Below are positions 9,797-17,548 of a DNA stretch of 17,548 nt, one piece after another; positions within the stretch are counted from its first letter, which is position 1, and every line of letters begins with the position of its first letter. The notes beneath the pieces are model-generated. The model was given only the letters and a program-made list of their open reading frames with translations. It was not told the DNA's origin and ran no database searches. The position numbers were made by a program, and so were the translations under genes. The stretch comes from Rodentolepis nana (lineage: Eukaryota > Platyhelminthes > Cestoda > Cyclophyllidea > Hymenolepididae), in the NCBI GenBank assembly GCA_900617975.1, contig UZAE01012614.1:18016-35563 (forward strand). Direction: 5' to 3'.

Positions 9797-9868
9797 ATAG
9801 TGCGCGATGGACTTACCTCCATGTGGTGCACCCTGGGCAAAGTATACTCATACGACCAAGAAGTCTAT
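9797..9868 (+). ncRNA. HDV-like ribozyme, copy B (probably inactive)
   Basis: Same 72-nt length and helix order as copy A. P2 (ATGGACTT with AAGTCTAT) stays fully paired using one G.U. At P1 pair 7-32 the U.G of copy A has become C-G. The three 5'-most P1 bases are lost (ATA for GGG) and J4/2 reads GACCAAG, so self-cleavage is unlikely although the position-60 C remains at 9856. Confidence 0.75.
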
Positions 9869-10105
9869 TAACCGGCGGTCGACTTCTGACTTCAAACTGG
9901 CATCACTCTGCTGTATGTCATACGACTACTTTCACAGTACCCACCTCACCATTTCCAGTCTCTTTTACATATTTGAAACACTCTTCTTTTCCTCCCTCTC
10001 GACTTTTTTCACTTTGATGTTCCTTCCCCTTCATGATGCCTGATACCAATTAAATGGCTAATGATAAATATCAAAACGTCTACCATTTGAAATAAATAAA
10101 TAAAA
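9797..10105 (+). mobile_element. SINE-like retroposon, copy B (about 309 bp, diverged)
   Basis: It aligns end to end with copies A and C: ribozyme head, CTCGACTTTTTTCACTTTG middle, GGCTAATGATAAATATCAAA near the 3' end, and an AAATAAATAAATAAA tail. It is flanked by AAGCAAAAT (9788-9796) and AAGCGAAAAT (10106-10115), which differ by one inserted G and are read as a worn target-site duplication. The first three bases of the element are changed from GGG to ATA. No conserved ORF. It lies between PIN4 and the SAYSD1-like gene. Confidence 0.85.
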
Positions 10106-10870
10106 AAGCGAAAATTGTGGTGCGGATGAGGCAACAATAAGCCAAAATAAAAATATCTAAATTAAAATGAATAGAAGCCTATTTCGTTTATACCTAAACG
10201 AAAGTTTACATTCTGAGATATAAGGACCGTGGGATTTCTTAATAATATGCCAATATGATGAATGATTGCATTTACATTTCCAGCCAAAACCAATATTAAA
10301 CCCGCTCTTCAAAAAAAATAAGTTTAGAAATTTCGATTAAATTTAATTGGCGTATTAAATAATCTTAAATGGTAATATGTCATAACCAGACAGATTCGTG
10401 AATGAAAAACGCAAAATTCAAGAATAGTTGAAAATGCTGATCTAATTACCAAATAAATAGATTAAAATTACAACTTTTATTGAAACCTAAATTTTATTTG
10501 TAGTTTAATACATGTACGATGCTCTTCTGCTTGTTATTTATCTTAAATTATTTTAAATGTTTATTTAATGCAATTTATTGGCGAATGGCTGGAAGCTATT
10601 TTTACGGTGATATTGAGGATATAAGTTAATTAACACAAGTTAGGATATTCAATGGTTTTATGCAATAATTAATTTAAGTAGACTCCCTGTCGTAATGCAA
10701 AATTGAATCGTGGCGTAGTTCAGATGGTTCGGATTTTTTACTAACGTTTCTTATGTTTGAATATTAGTAATTATTCTTTTAAACTTGCGATGTATAGGCT
10801 TCCTCATGCCGTTTTTCAATCACATTTTTATTGGTTTATTTTTTCCTGACTATCACTTATGTGATTTTAG
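10106..10870. other. Very AT-rich upstream region of the SAYSD1-like gene
   Basis: No gene could be supported. The first exon and start of the downstream gene may lie here, but no ATG-led segment with a matching phase-0 donor stands out. Confidence 0.5.
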
Positions 10871-11336
10871 AAAACTTATCTTGAGGTACGTAAGGAGCTA
10901 GAAAGGCTTCGAGCTTCCCGAAACGAGCTGCAATCTGACATGCAGAAAGCAAAGTCAAGGTATTCAACCAAGTCTGCTGCATCTGATAATTCTTCCACAA
11001 ACGCTCCTTCGGTATGATACATTTAATTAGCTGACGCACTCTCCTTTTGCATAAAATGAAATTTTGTATCAATCTTTTCAATTTCGTCTATTTCAGAGTC
11101 AGACATCGACGGCTCCTATTTGGTGGCGTTTTATATCCAAAGCCAGCTGGCGTGTCCAAATAGCCTTCACTCTCTTATTATGGGCGACCCTCCTCAATGT
11201 TGGTTTTGGAGCCGCCTTTTTTGTGTTTGCATGCATCTACTGGCTTTATGTTTGGGGTACGAATCCTAAGACACATGCTCCACAACCAAACACCATTTTG
11301 GCCGGCTGGTATTACGACAATGCTCGGGTTGCATAA
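10871..11336 (+). CDS. Small single-span membrane protein resembling SAYSD1 (5' end not found)
   Basis: Two phase-0 exons, 10871-11011 and 11097-11336 (intron 85 nt), encode 126 aa up to TAA. Exon one is a charged helix, possibly a coiled coil (YLEVRKELERLRASRNELQ), followed by a Ser/Ala linker. Exon two holds one hydrophobic span, about residues 67-92 (IAFTLLLWATLLNVGFGAAF and on), ending YWLYVWGT. The pattern LLW, LL, FG, YFV-like, YW.YV.GT follows the membrane part of human SAYSD1, an ER protein that senses UFMylated ribosomes stalled at the translocon. The signature SAYSvFN motif that should follow is absent: the chain continues NPKTHAPQPNT and stops. Either the motif is lost, a further exon is missed, or this is another family. 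The acceptor ending at 10870 may take an unseen first exon or a spliced leader; the first internal ATG is 10940-10942. Confidence 0.5.
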
Positions 11337-13301
11337 CTGGGGTACTTTATTTGTTCCTAAACTTCTTTACTTTTATCATTGAATAATTTGATCCATGAAA
11401 TGCATTTTCTGTATGTGTAAATTTTGGGGAATTTTATTACGGTGCCGTAAAGCTGGCATCAGCTGTGGTTTTTATTTATGTCATCATATTATGTAATGAG
11501 ACTACGTGCATTGATCCTACTTCCCCTCCCAAGCTGATCCACCTGTAGTTTCAGTAACACTGATGAATTTTTCAAAAATCAAATTTTGGTTTTGTAATTG
11601 CATGAATTTCTGATGTCGATAAGTTTCAGGAAAACACCAGTTTTCTTATCATGCAAATATCACTACTTTCTATTAAAGCCCAATTGGCAGCGCAGACTGT
11701 GATGTATTGGTTTACCAATAGTAATCCACCTTCGAATTCTTTTGTGGACTATTTATGAAGAAGTGTCACGTTTGATATATGCCTTAGTGATGAACAGAAG
11801 CATACCAAGTATTGAGGGAGCCAAGGGAAAATGACGCTTAGGCATGTTGTATTGATAGGTCAAATCATCCATTGTTTCTATTATAAGCGTTATGTGACAT
11901 GGTGCCAATGTACAAGCTGGTCAATCAGTGCCTGGTAGAGGAGTCAGGAAGCGGTTTAGAATACACGCTATTGGAGGCCCGATGGTAGAGCTCATTACGA
12001 ATTAATTAGTGCCTGAATCAGCTCATTTGTGAACTACGCCTCAGAAAGATCAAATTTAAATTATAGTGTTCTACGTTTTATCCCAAATTTTAGTGGCGGG
12101 TGACAACGTGCCATTAATTAGCATTTGGTTGACAATCAATTACATTGGCTTAATAGGGAATGAGTAGATAGGCTAAGACATTCCACCCCAAAATGATTAC
12201 GCTTAACAGAAAGAGGACGAAGTGAGGTTTTAAAGCTGCCAATGAAGAATGAGTAAATCTTGCGCTTGACACCCGAGGGTAAAAAGAGACCACTGACCGG
12301 GTTACCAGCCAACTAAATCCTGTGCTAATTTGAAATAGGGATGTTACAACCATAGAGATAATTCTGAATCCGCATTGGCCAAAAGCTGGATACCAGAAAT
12401 CTCGGCAAGAAAGTACCAGATCTAAGCTTAACTAACTGAAGCTTACGTATTTAATGTGACTAATAATGAACGACTCAATTGCTTTAGCCAATGGTACTAT
12501 AGGGTTCTCATTCATGTAGATAATGTACGTCAGCATCTTGATTACCCACAGTAACAGAATAAATTTGAACACTTTAATTGGCAGATATCAGTGAATGGTA
12601 GAGGAATAAATAAGAAATTATTATAGGGGATGCGTCAAGACATAATAGCCTTAATTTGTTTGATTCCGCTAAATTGGCGTTTCGCGATTCCTCCGCTAGA
12701 TTACAGCAAATATGTCTTCAACATTCAGTGGTTATTGATTGTTATATAATAATAAAGACTTGTCACAAGCTCATTATATCTCTCAATGATTGAAAAGTCA
12801 AGATAAACCTATGCGCTATTAAACAGATTATAGGCAGAATTGTGAAGGCATGCTAGCATATTTAGTATACTTAATCTACGCAGATTTCGCCTTTGCGTTA
12901 AACAGAGATGTGAATAACTAATGACAATATACTGATAAAAACAATACGAGTAAACATTCCAATAGTAGCGTGGGCTTTTGAGTTAACGGAACGGAATCCG
13001 ACCCCAAAATAGATAAAACACCGACCCCTTCATATCTTACACCTAGTATCCAGTAGATAAACCATTAATAGTATTTTTGAATATATAGAGACAAGGAAAG
13101 CATAGCAAAAGGTGAAACTTAACCCCAAACTAAAGAGTCTGGAATACGACAGTATGTAAACTGCATAGCAGATCGGACGCATTCGAAATTCATCAATAAT
13201 AGACAAGCAGACCGATTAGAAGTGCATAAACCAACTTATTGTAGCCACGATTTCTCAGAATGAGATATTGATCAGGATAAATTACAGAGGGGGGCGTAGG
13301 T
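11337..13301. other. Long intergenic region between convergent genes, no gene supported
   Basis: About 1.97 kb. Open frames on both strands are under 70 codons and low in similarity to anything I recognise. It should contain the 3' ends of two convergent transcripts. Candidate but weak signals are GAATAA around 11381 on plus and AATAAG at 13240-13235 on minus. No copy of the ribozyme retroposon was seen. Confidence 0.6.
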
Positions 13302-14501
13302 TTACTCAGAGTCGTTAGTTGGCTCTTTTCTGTACTTGTGAATGGCTTCGGTCAGCATAAGTTTGCCTACAGTTTGTCCAGCCAGTTGGGCTATACTTGA
13401 GGAGTAGAGATCGGTTTGGCAACAAGCCAAGGCCGTTTCGAGGCGAATAGGAGCTAATTCCTTAATCTTTTGTTCCTACAAAAGGAAAAATACACGTGTT
13501 TCTTGAAAAATTATGAAGCAAAATGAGAAAGTTCCTAGCTGCTACTAACCTTCGATTGCCCACCGCTAGCACCCAACTTTCCAAGAGTTCTTTGGTAGGA
13601 GAACTGGAGTTCGTATATATTGTCAAGACGTTGAAGAAGAGGTTTCATTAGTTGCTCCAAATCACTATTCTTACTTAAGTGCAGGCCGGCAAAACTATTT
13701 ACAGATTTTGTCTGATCATTTGACCTGTCAACGATGTCTTTGAGAACAATGCTAGACAGTTTCGAGTTTACCACCACAACGGGAAGCTCTTCCAATAAAT
13801 CGGTGAAGCTAGTTTTTGAGGTATGAAGGGAGGGATCCTTGGAACAAGATTATAAAATTTGAAAAGTAGAGAACTTACGCATTCCCATGTTATTTCAGTA
13901 TTCTAAAACCGAAAACTAGAATTTTAGACTATAAACGAGGAAGATAATAGAAAATTGGAAGATGTAAAACAAAAACACACCTTTAAACTGCTGGAAAGTC
14001 GAACTTTCTTTTCAGTTTCAAGCATCGAATTCAATATAAGTTTAGATAGCCTATATGACTTTAAGCCTTTTTGCCCACGAGTAGCGCAGGAAGGATCGTA
14101 AAACAGCAAAACACTTTCTGGAACCAGCATTTGGTAATCAAAAAGCGTTTCGAGGAGACTACGACTCATGAACGAGCAACCGTAGCCACCTTGATAATAT
14201 CCGACCGCAAGATAATCATGATTAATCTAGCAAACGAATAATTAAAGCTTTAGCTTACATCTCGCATGCTTTTGATCATAAAAGCTTCGTAGTCAGCAAT
14301 TGCTTCCATATTTTGATCATCCTCGGGAATTTTCGGTAGAGGACAACAGTTAGTTATTTCAAGCGTATTACCAACAACAAGTCCAAAAAGCATGCCAGTG
14401 ACATGCTCATTAGCCAGGAGAGTTTCGCCCTCGCAGTGCTTGATAATTTTCAACAGAGCTATGCCGGAAACTTTTACTGATGTAACACCATACGCATCCA
14501 T
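13302..14501 (-). CDS. EIF3H: EIF3H, translation initiation factor 3 subunit h
   Basis: Five exons on minus: 14501-14259, 14226-13981, 13902-13879, 13837-13550, 13475-13302, all phase 0, give 324 aa plus TAA; human eIF3h has 352. The MPN domain spans about residues 10-160: VSGIALLKIIKHC, MLFGLVVGNTLEITNCCPLP, INHDYLAVGYYQGGYGCSF, ESVLLFYDP, LKSYRLS. The JAMM zinc ligands (HxH...D) are missing, as in all eIF3h, so it is a structural MPN subunit. The end (LAGQTVGKLMLTEAIHKYRK) matches human NLGKLFMAQALQEY in the helical-bundle region. Exon three is only 24 nt (NTEITWEC). Introns are 32, 78, 41 and 74 nt. The start ATG sits in a perfect GCCATGG context, with a possible splice acceptor TTTCTGAG at 14537-14536. 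It acts in the cytosolic 43S complex. Confidence 0.96.
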
Positions 14502-15774
14502 GGCACCAAAAGCGATAAATGCAGCCCCAACACACCTCAGAAACAAAAAATTACAGAATTAAATGAAGTAGACCTTTCCACTGAATTTAAACGTTGTTGA
14601 TTTAATATTAAATATATATAAAATAATAGTTTAATCAAAATTTATATCCTCGCTTTTAAGCTAATGTTAGCCGTCTAATGCGAAATAATCAAGTATGATT
14701 TTTAGATAGAATTAATGATAAATTATTGATACTTTAATTTATAAATACATTTATTGTTCTCCACAATCACTGGAAACTGTTAGTTAATCAAAATAATTTC
14801 TTTTTTCATTTGTTGTAATTTTTAGTTTACATAGAAGGAAATGCTGTAGTACAAAATTTATATCTGTTGCGAGTTCATTTTATACTAATACTGATTTTCA
14901 TTTGTTACACCAATCTATCTTTAGTGGTGAAAATTCGTACTTCCATTGTGAGATAATTGGGTTAATTTTAATTTACCCTTTCATTCTCCCTCTACCAAAG
15001 TTTAGGCTATTTCGAGGTACGCCTTTTACCTCTGTCACATCTTTTAAACCCTTTAATAGCATTTGATAACAAGCACTTTAGCTCTCTCTAGGATGAGATA
15101 GTTAGTCATTAACGTCTATCCCAATAAATTTAAAAGTGATAGATTCGAAGTTTTGGTCCCCATTGATGATAATGAATTACCACTCACTATGAAAAATTTT
15201 ATTTTAAATCATTTTTAATCCTGAATAATTGCCAATCAGTCTACTTTTGCGCTATTATTGGTCATTATGTGGTCTTATTTGGATTAAAGTTGTGCATCGT
15301 AACCTAAAGTCACACATGCCCAATTTTTGACTGCGCCGTTTTCATTAAATTATTATTTTTTATCACTGAATCAAAAACGATGGGTAAGCAAAGAATTTGC
15401 CTGGTAGGTCCAGCTTTTTAACCGACGTCATTTTTATGGACGCAGTGAAAGAAGACTGAAAAGCGAATTAGGCACTCTATTTGCGACTCAATCACCCTTC
15501 AGAAGTTGACAAGGTGATGAAATGAAAACGTTTTAATTGCGTTATCGGGCGACTCTGGCGTAGGCAGCAAATGTTAATAAGAAGGGGAGTTAAGATTGAA
15601 CCACTGAGGTAAAACACTCGGTTACGAATACGTCACCGAGGTGAACTAAAGGACTACTACAATAAGGACAGTTTAATGCAAGTACAGTTTTTGCATTAAA
15701 ATCCTAAAACTTTAAAAAAATTAAATAATTCGTCTAGAAGTGCGTCACGTATTCAGTTTCTACTTTCATATCAA
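14502..15774. other. Upstream region of EIF3H, no gene recognised
   Basis: About 1.27 kb, very AT-rich to about 15300, then more mixed. Around 15600-15645 there is an imperfect direct repeat, CACTGAGGT and CACCGAGGT, about 30 bp apart. It contains the EIF3H promoter by position, but no core motif could be assigned. The last 13 bases (15762-15774) are the target-site repeat of copy C. Confidence 0.55.
15762..15774. repeat. Target-site duplication of retroposon copy C (left arm)
   Basis: ACTTTCATATCAA at 15762-15774 recurs exactly at 16098-16110. The pair brackets the element at 15775-16097 with no base to spare. Confidence 0.94.
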
Positions 15775-15846
15775 GGGGTGTGCGTTAGACTTACCGCCAC
15801 GTGTTACACCCTGGGCAATGGATACTCATGCGGCAAAAAAGTCTAT
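15775..15846 (+). ncRNA. HDV-like ribozyme, copy C
   Basis: 72 nt in the same fold. P1 GGGGTGT pairs with ACACCCT (15806-15812); the pair that is U.G in copy A is U-A here, and the first pair is again G.U. GGGCAAT follows and J4/2 is GGCAAAA, with C15834 as candidate catalytic base. Weak points: P3 is ACC/GTT with one mismatch, P4 has a G.G, and the outer P2 pair is U.U. It may be slow or inactive. Confidence 0.78.
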
Positions 15847-16097
15847 AAATCGGCAGTTGACTTCTGACTTCAAACTACTATCACTCCACTGTATGTCATA
15901 TTCCGCAATACTTACCTTACCTTATGTTTTTCTCTATCCTTGTGTCTGTCTGATTCTTTTGCATCTTTGAAGCCCTCTTCTGTCCCCCCTCTCTCGACTT
16001 TTCGTCACTTTGATGTTCCTTCTCCTCTGTGAAGCCTGAAGTCAGCCAAAGGGCTAATGATAAATATCAAAACGCCTGCCATTTGATATAAATAAAA
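15775..16097 (+). mobile_element. SINE-like retroposon, copy C (full length, 323 bp)
   Basis: Perfect 13-bp target-site duplication. It starts GGGGTGTGCG and ends ATATAAATAAAA. The 3' hairpin is at its best here: ATATCAAA 16064-16071 pairs with TTTGATAT 16082-16089 around ACGCCTGCCA. The middle is C/T-rich and about 15 bp longer than in copies A and B. It lies about 1.3 kb upstream of the EIF3H start, in the opposite orientation. Confidence 0.92.
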
Positions 16098-16980
16098 ACT
16101 TTCATATCAATCAAGAAAAACATGGGCCGGAGAGAATTCACTAGCGGACATCGTGCATGTATTATGGATATTCGATATTAGAGTCAGCTAATCTTCTAGC
16201 ATAAATGGGAAGCCAAAGTGAATCATCAGATATATACAAGCAGCGTAAAACCTCTGATAAAAGGATGCTCCCTTCTCTTCTCCATTATTGTCATTCAAAT
16301 ACTTTTATATTATTACATTGTAAAGCTCTCTTAAACTGCAATTCTACTTTGGTCACTTACGAATTGTTGGCCGATGCACCATACAAATAATTCAATTTTC
16401 GTTTCATTGAATATTAGCAAAAGACGAAAAGCTTACTCAAAAGAGAAAGTATGTACATAGATTCTTGACGTCAAGGCCAACAATGGGTTTCAAAGATGAT
16501 CTGCAATATTTTGGACATTTTTACAAGTGGGTGGAAAATAATATATCTCCGAGATCATATGGAAAATAACCAATCAGGTTTCATATACAATTAGCTAGTC
16601 GACGAAAGCGGAACAAAGAATGATGAAATTTTTCCGTGAAATGGTGGTTGACCTGATAACTCCGAATTGTAGATGAAATAGGGTTCATCTGATTCCCTGG
16701 CTCCCACGTATACTATCTAACCTCTCTCCATGATTCATTATTAAAGCATCTGCTTACTGTCACTTTTTAAGCAATGCAAGATCACGTTGCCTTCTCAATT
16801 AATTTATAGACAAATAATTAAATCCGAGTTTGCGAATGAATGGTACCGATTGCAGTTGTTTTCCTCGAATAAAAATTTGTTCGGATTTTCTTCATGGGAA
16901 AAAGTTAGCTGATTTTCTCTTCTCCATTAAATTGAAAAATAAGACACCTAATGTAAGGGACAATTTATTATTATTATCCT
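16098..16980. other. Intergenic, no gene recognised
   Basis: About 880 bp. An ATG-led 61-codon frame at 16205-16390 has no family resemblance and I do not call it. The right end is a (TTA)n tract at 16965-16977 running into TTATCCT (16974-16980), the 3' target repeat of the inverted mini copy. Confidence 0.55.
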
Positions 16981-17065
16981 CGATTGCCGATTAACAGACT
17001 TCATGGCTGTATGAGTATTCTTTGCCCGAGATGCACCACGTGGAGGTAAGTTTATCGCATACCCC
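16981..17065 (-). mobile_element. Mini copy E of the retroposon: ribozyme head only (85 bp)
   Basis: On minus it reads GGGGTATGCG from 17065 and stops at 16981, 13 nt after the ribozyme; the C/T-rich middle, 3' hairpin and A tail are all missing. TTATCCT occurs immediately outside both ends (17066-17072 and 16974-16980), a likely 7-bp target-site duplication, so this looks like an insertion of a 3'-short RNA rather than a later deletion. Short (TTA)n tracts on both sides make the duplication less certain. Confidence 0.75.
16994..17065 (-). ncRNA. HDV-like ribozyme, copy E (diverged)
   Basis: Exactly 72 nt. P3 ACC/GGT and loop TCCACGT are unchanged. P1 GGGGTAT with GCATCTC has G-C at the cleavage pair, two new G.U pairs and one A.C mismatch. 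P2 has one A.C mismatch. J4/2 reads AGCCATG with the position-60 C kept (17006). Probably inactive. Confidence 0.7.
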
Positions 17066-17074
17066 TTATCCTTG

Positions 17075-17093
17075 TTATTATTATTATTATTAT
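17075..17093. repeat. (TTA)n microsatellite
   Basis: Six uninterrupted TTA units (19 bases). A shorter tract of the same unit lies at 16965-16977 on the other side of mini copy E. Confidence 0.9.
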
Positions 17094-17377
17094 GATTATA
17101 GTACTATGAAGGATTAAGATTAAGATATTACGCCCCTTTCTAACCAGGATAACTAGGTAAGGGTTAGCTGGAATAATCCACGCTTGAAGATAAAATATTT
17201 TTGCCTCCTATGCTGTACAGCACCATTTTGGCCTAACTAATTTTGTCCTAACTAACAAGATCCTAATTTAAGGAAAAAAGACAGAAAAATTGAGAAAATC
17301 GTGCTTTACTACTGGCTTGTAGTGCCCTCTTGTCGCTTATAACCAGGATTAATTGCAATCCTAACTTGTTTATAAGT
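17094..17377. other. Intergenic spacer between copies E and D
   Basis: No gene recognised. It separates the two head-to-head 5' ends of copies E (minus) and D (plus) and contains a loose repeat of CCTAACTAA around 17232-17255. Confidence 0.55.
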
Positions 17378-17449
17378 GGGGCGTACGATAGGCTTACCTC
17401 CACGTGGTGCACCCTGGGCAGCGTATACTCATGCGGCAAAAAAGTCTAT
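17378..17449 (+). ncRNA. HDV-like ribozyme, copy D
   Basis: 72 nt. P2 ATAGGCTT/AAGTCTAT is fully paired with one G.U at a pair that is A-U elsewhere. P3, L3, GGGCAGC, P4 (GTAT/ATGC, one U.G) and J4/2 GGCAAAA (C17437) are intact. P1 GGGGCGT/GCACCCT has a single C.A mismatch at pair 5-34. Apart from that it is the best preserved after copy A. Confidence 0.8.
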
Positions 17450-17548
17450 AAACTGGGAGTTGACTTCTGAGTTCAAACTATCATGACCCCCCACGGTATG
17501 TCCTATTAGACCACTTTCACAGTACCCACCTCACCTTTCATCTACCTT
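17378..17548 (+). mobile_element. SINE-like retroposon, copy D (cut by window end)
   Basis: It starts GGGGCGTACG and matches the other copies through the ribozyme, the GTTGACTTCTGAGTTCAAAC segment and the CACTTTCACAGTACCCACCTC stretch, close to copy B. The 3' half and the right target-site repeat lie beyond the window. Confidence 0.88.

Noticed and set aside
9807..10043. Open frame over retroposon copy B with a similar product at 15740-15970 in copy C
   Set aside because: The shared peptide is only the translation of the ribozyme head. The frames diverge and end at different places downstream, and copy A changes the sequence again, so there is no sign of protein-level conservation.
10706..10745. 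tRNA-like start (GTGGCGTAGTTCAGATGG)
   Set aside because: It resembles an A box, but no anticodon arm, T arm or B box follows at the right spacing.
12705..12722. Codons reading SKYVFN as a possible missing SAYSvFN exon of the SAYSD1-like gene
   Set aside because: It is 1.37 kb past an in-frame stop, lacks the serine before VFN, the nearby CAG is not in phase with a credible exon, and nothing around it resembles the family.
14502..14546. Extending EIF3H upstream of the ATG at 14501 in the open frame
   Set aside because: The upstream frame has no ATG, does not match the family, and the ATG at 14501 has an ideal context; the human alignment begins right after it.
15585..15645. B-box-like GGTTCAATCTT on the minus strand, and CACYGAGGT repeats
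   Set aside because: No matching A box or cloverleaf upstream on minus, and only one locus in the window. Not enough for a tRNA or tRNA-derived SINE.
16205..16390. ATG-led 61-codon frame
   Set aside because: No recognisable domain, signal peptide or conserved partner; expected by chance at this length.

Overview
This is eukaryotic nuclear DNA: AT-rich, with spliced genes, GT-AG introns as short as 32 nt, and retroposon copies. Gene content and the mix of micro-introns with introns above 1 kb suggest a flatworm, probably a compact, AT-rich tapeworm genome. The phylum is an inference from gene architecture and cannot be proven from this window.

Layout. (1) Plus strand, 22-7249: the last ten exons of a WDR81 orthologue. 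Its BEACH-containing N-terminal half lies upstream of the window. All ten exons join in frame to give 1005 codons plus stop, ending in a WD40 propeller; one intron is of the GC-AG type. (2) Plus strand, 8144-9375: a complete three-exon PIN4 (parvulin-14) gene of 130 aa, with a splice acceptor 5 nt before the ATG that may receive a spliced leader. (3) Plus strand, 10871-11336: the last two exons of a small membrane protein resembling SAYSD1; its first exon was not found. (4) Minus strand, 14501-13302: a complete five-exon EIF3H gene of 324 aa, including a 24-nt exon. Long stretches between these genes have no gene I can support.

The main discovery is a retroposon family with five copies in the window (1216-1523, 9797-10105, 15775-16097, 17378-window end on plus; 16981-17065 on minus). 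Full copies are about 310-320 bp, have no conserved ORF, end in an (ATAA)n tail preceded by a small hairpin, and are flanked by 13-bp target-site duplications (perfect in two copies), so they behave like a SINE. The first 72 nt of every copy fold by eye into an HDV-like self-cleaving ribozyme: a nested double pseudoknot with a 7-bp P1 that starts with a G.U wobble, an 8-bp P2, a 3-bp P3 with a UCCACGU loop, a GGGCAAC segment, a P4 hairpin, and a GGCAAAA J4/2 carrying the candidate catalytic C. The predicted cleavage site coincides with the 5' end of the element as set independently by the target-site duplications. HDV-like ribozymes are known at the 5' ends of R2, RTE and L1Tc LINEs. On a short non-autonomous flatworm element I do not know of a description. 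One copy lies in sense in a WDR81 intron. Another is an 85-bp insertion that is little more than the ribozyme.

The four protein genes serve unrelated housekeeping roles (endosome/autophagy, peptidyl-prolyl isomerisation, ER membrane, translation initiation) and show no sign of forming a pathway or operon.
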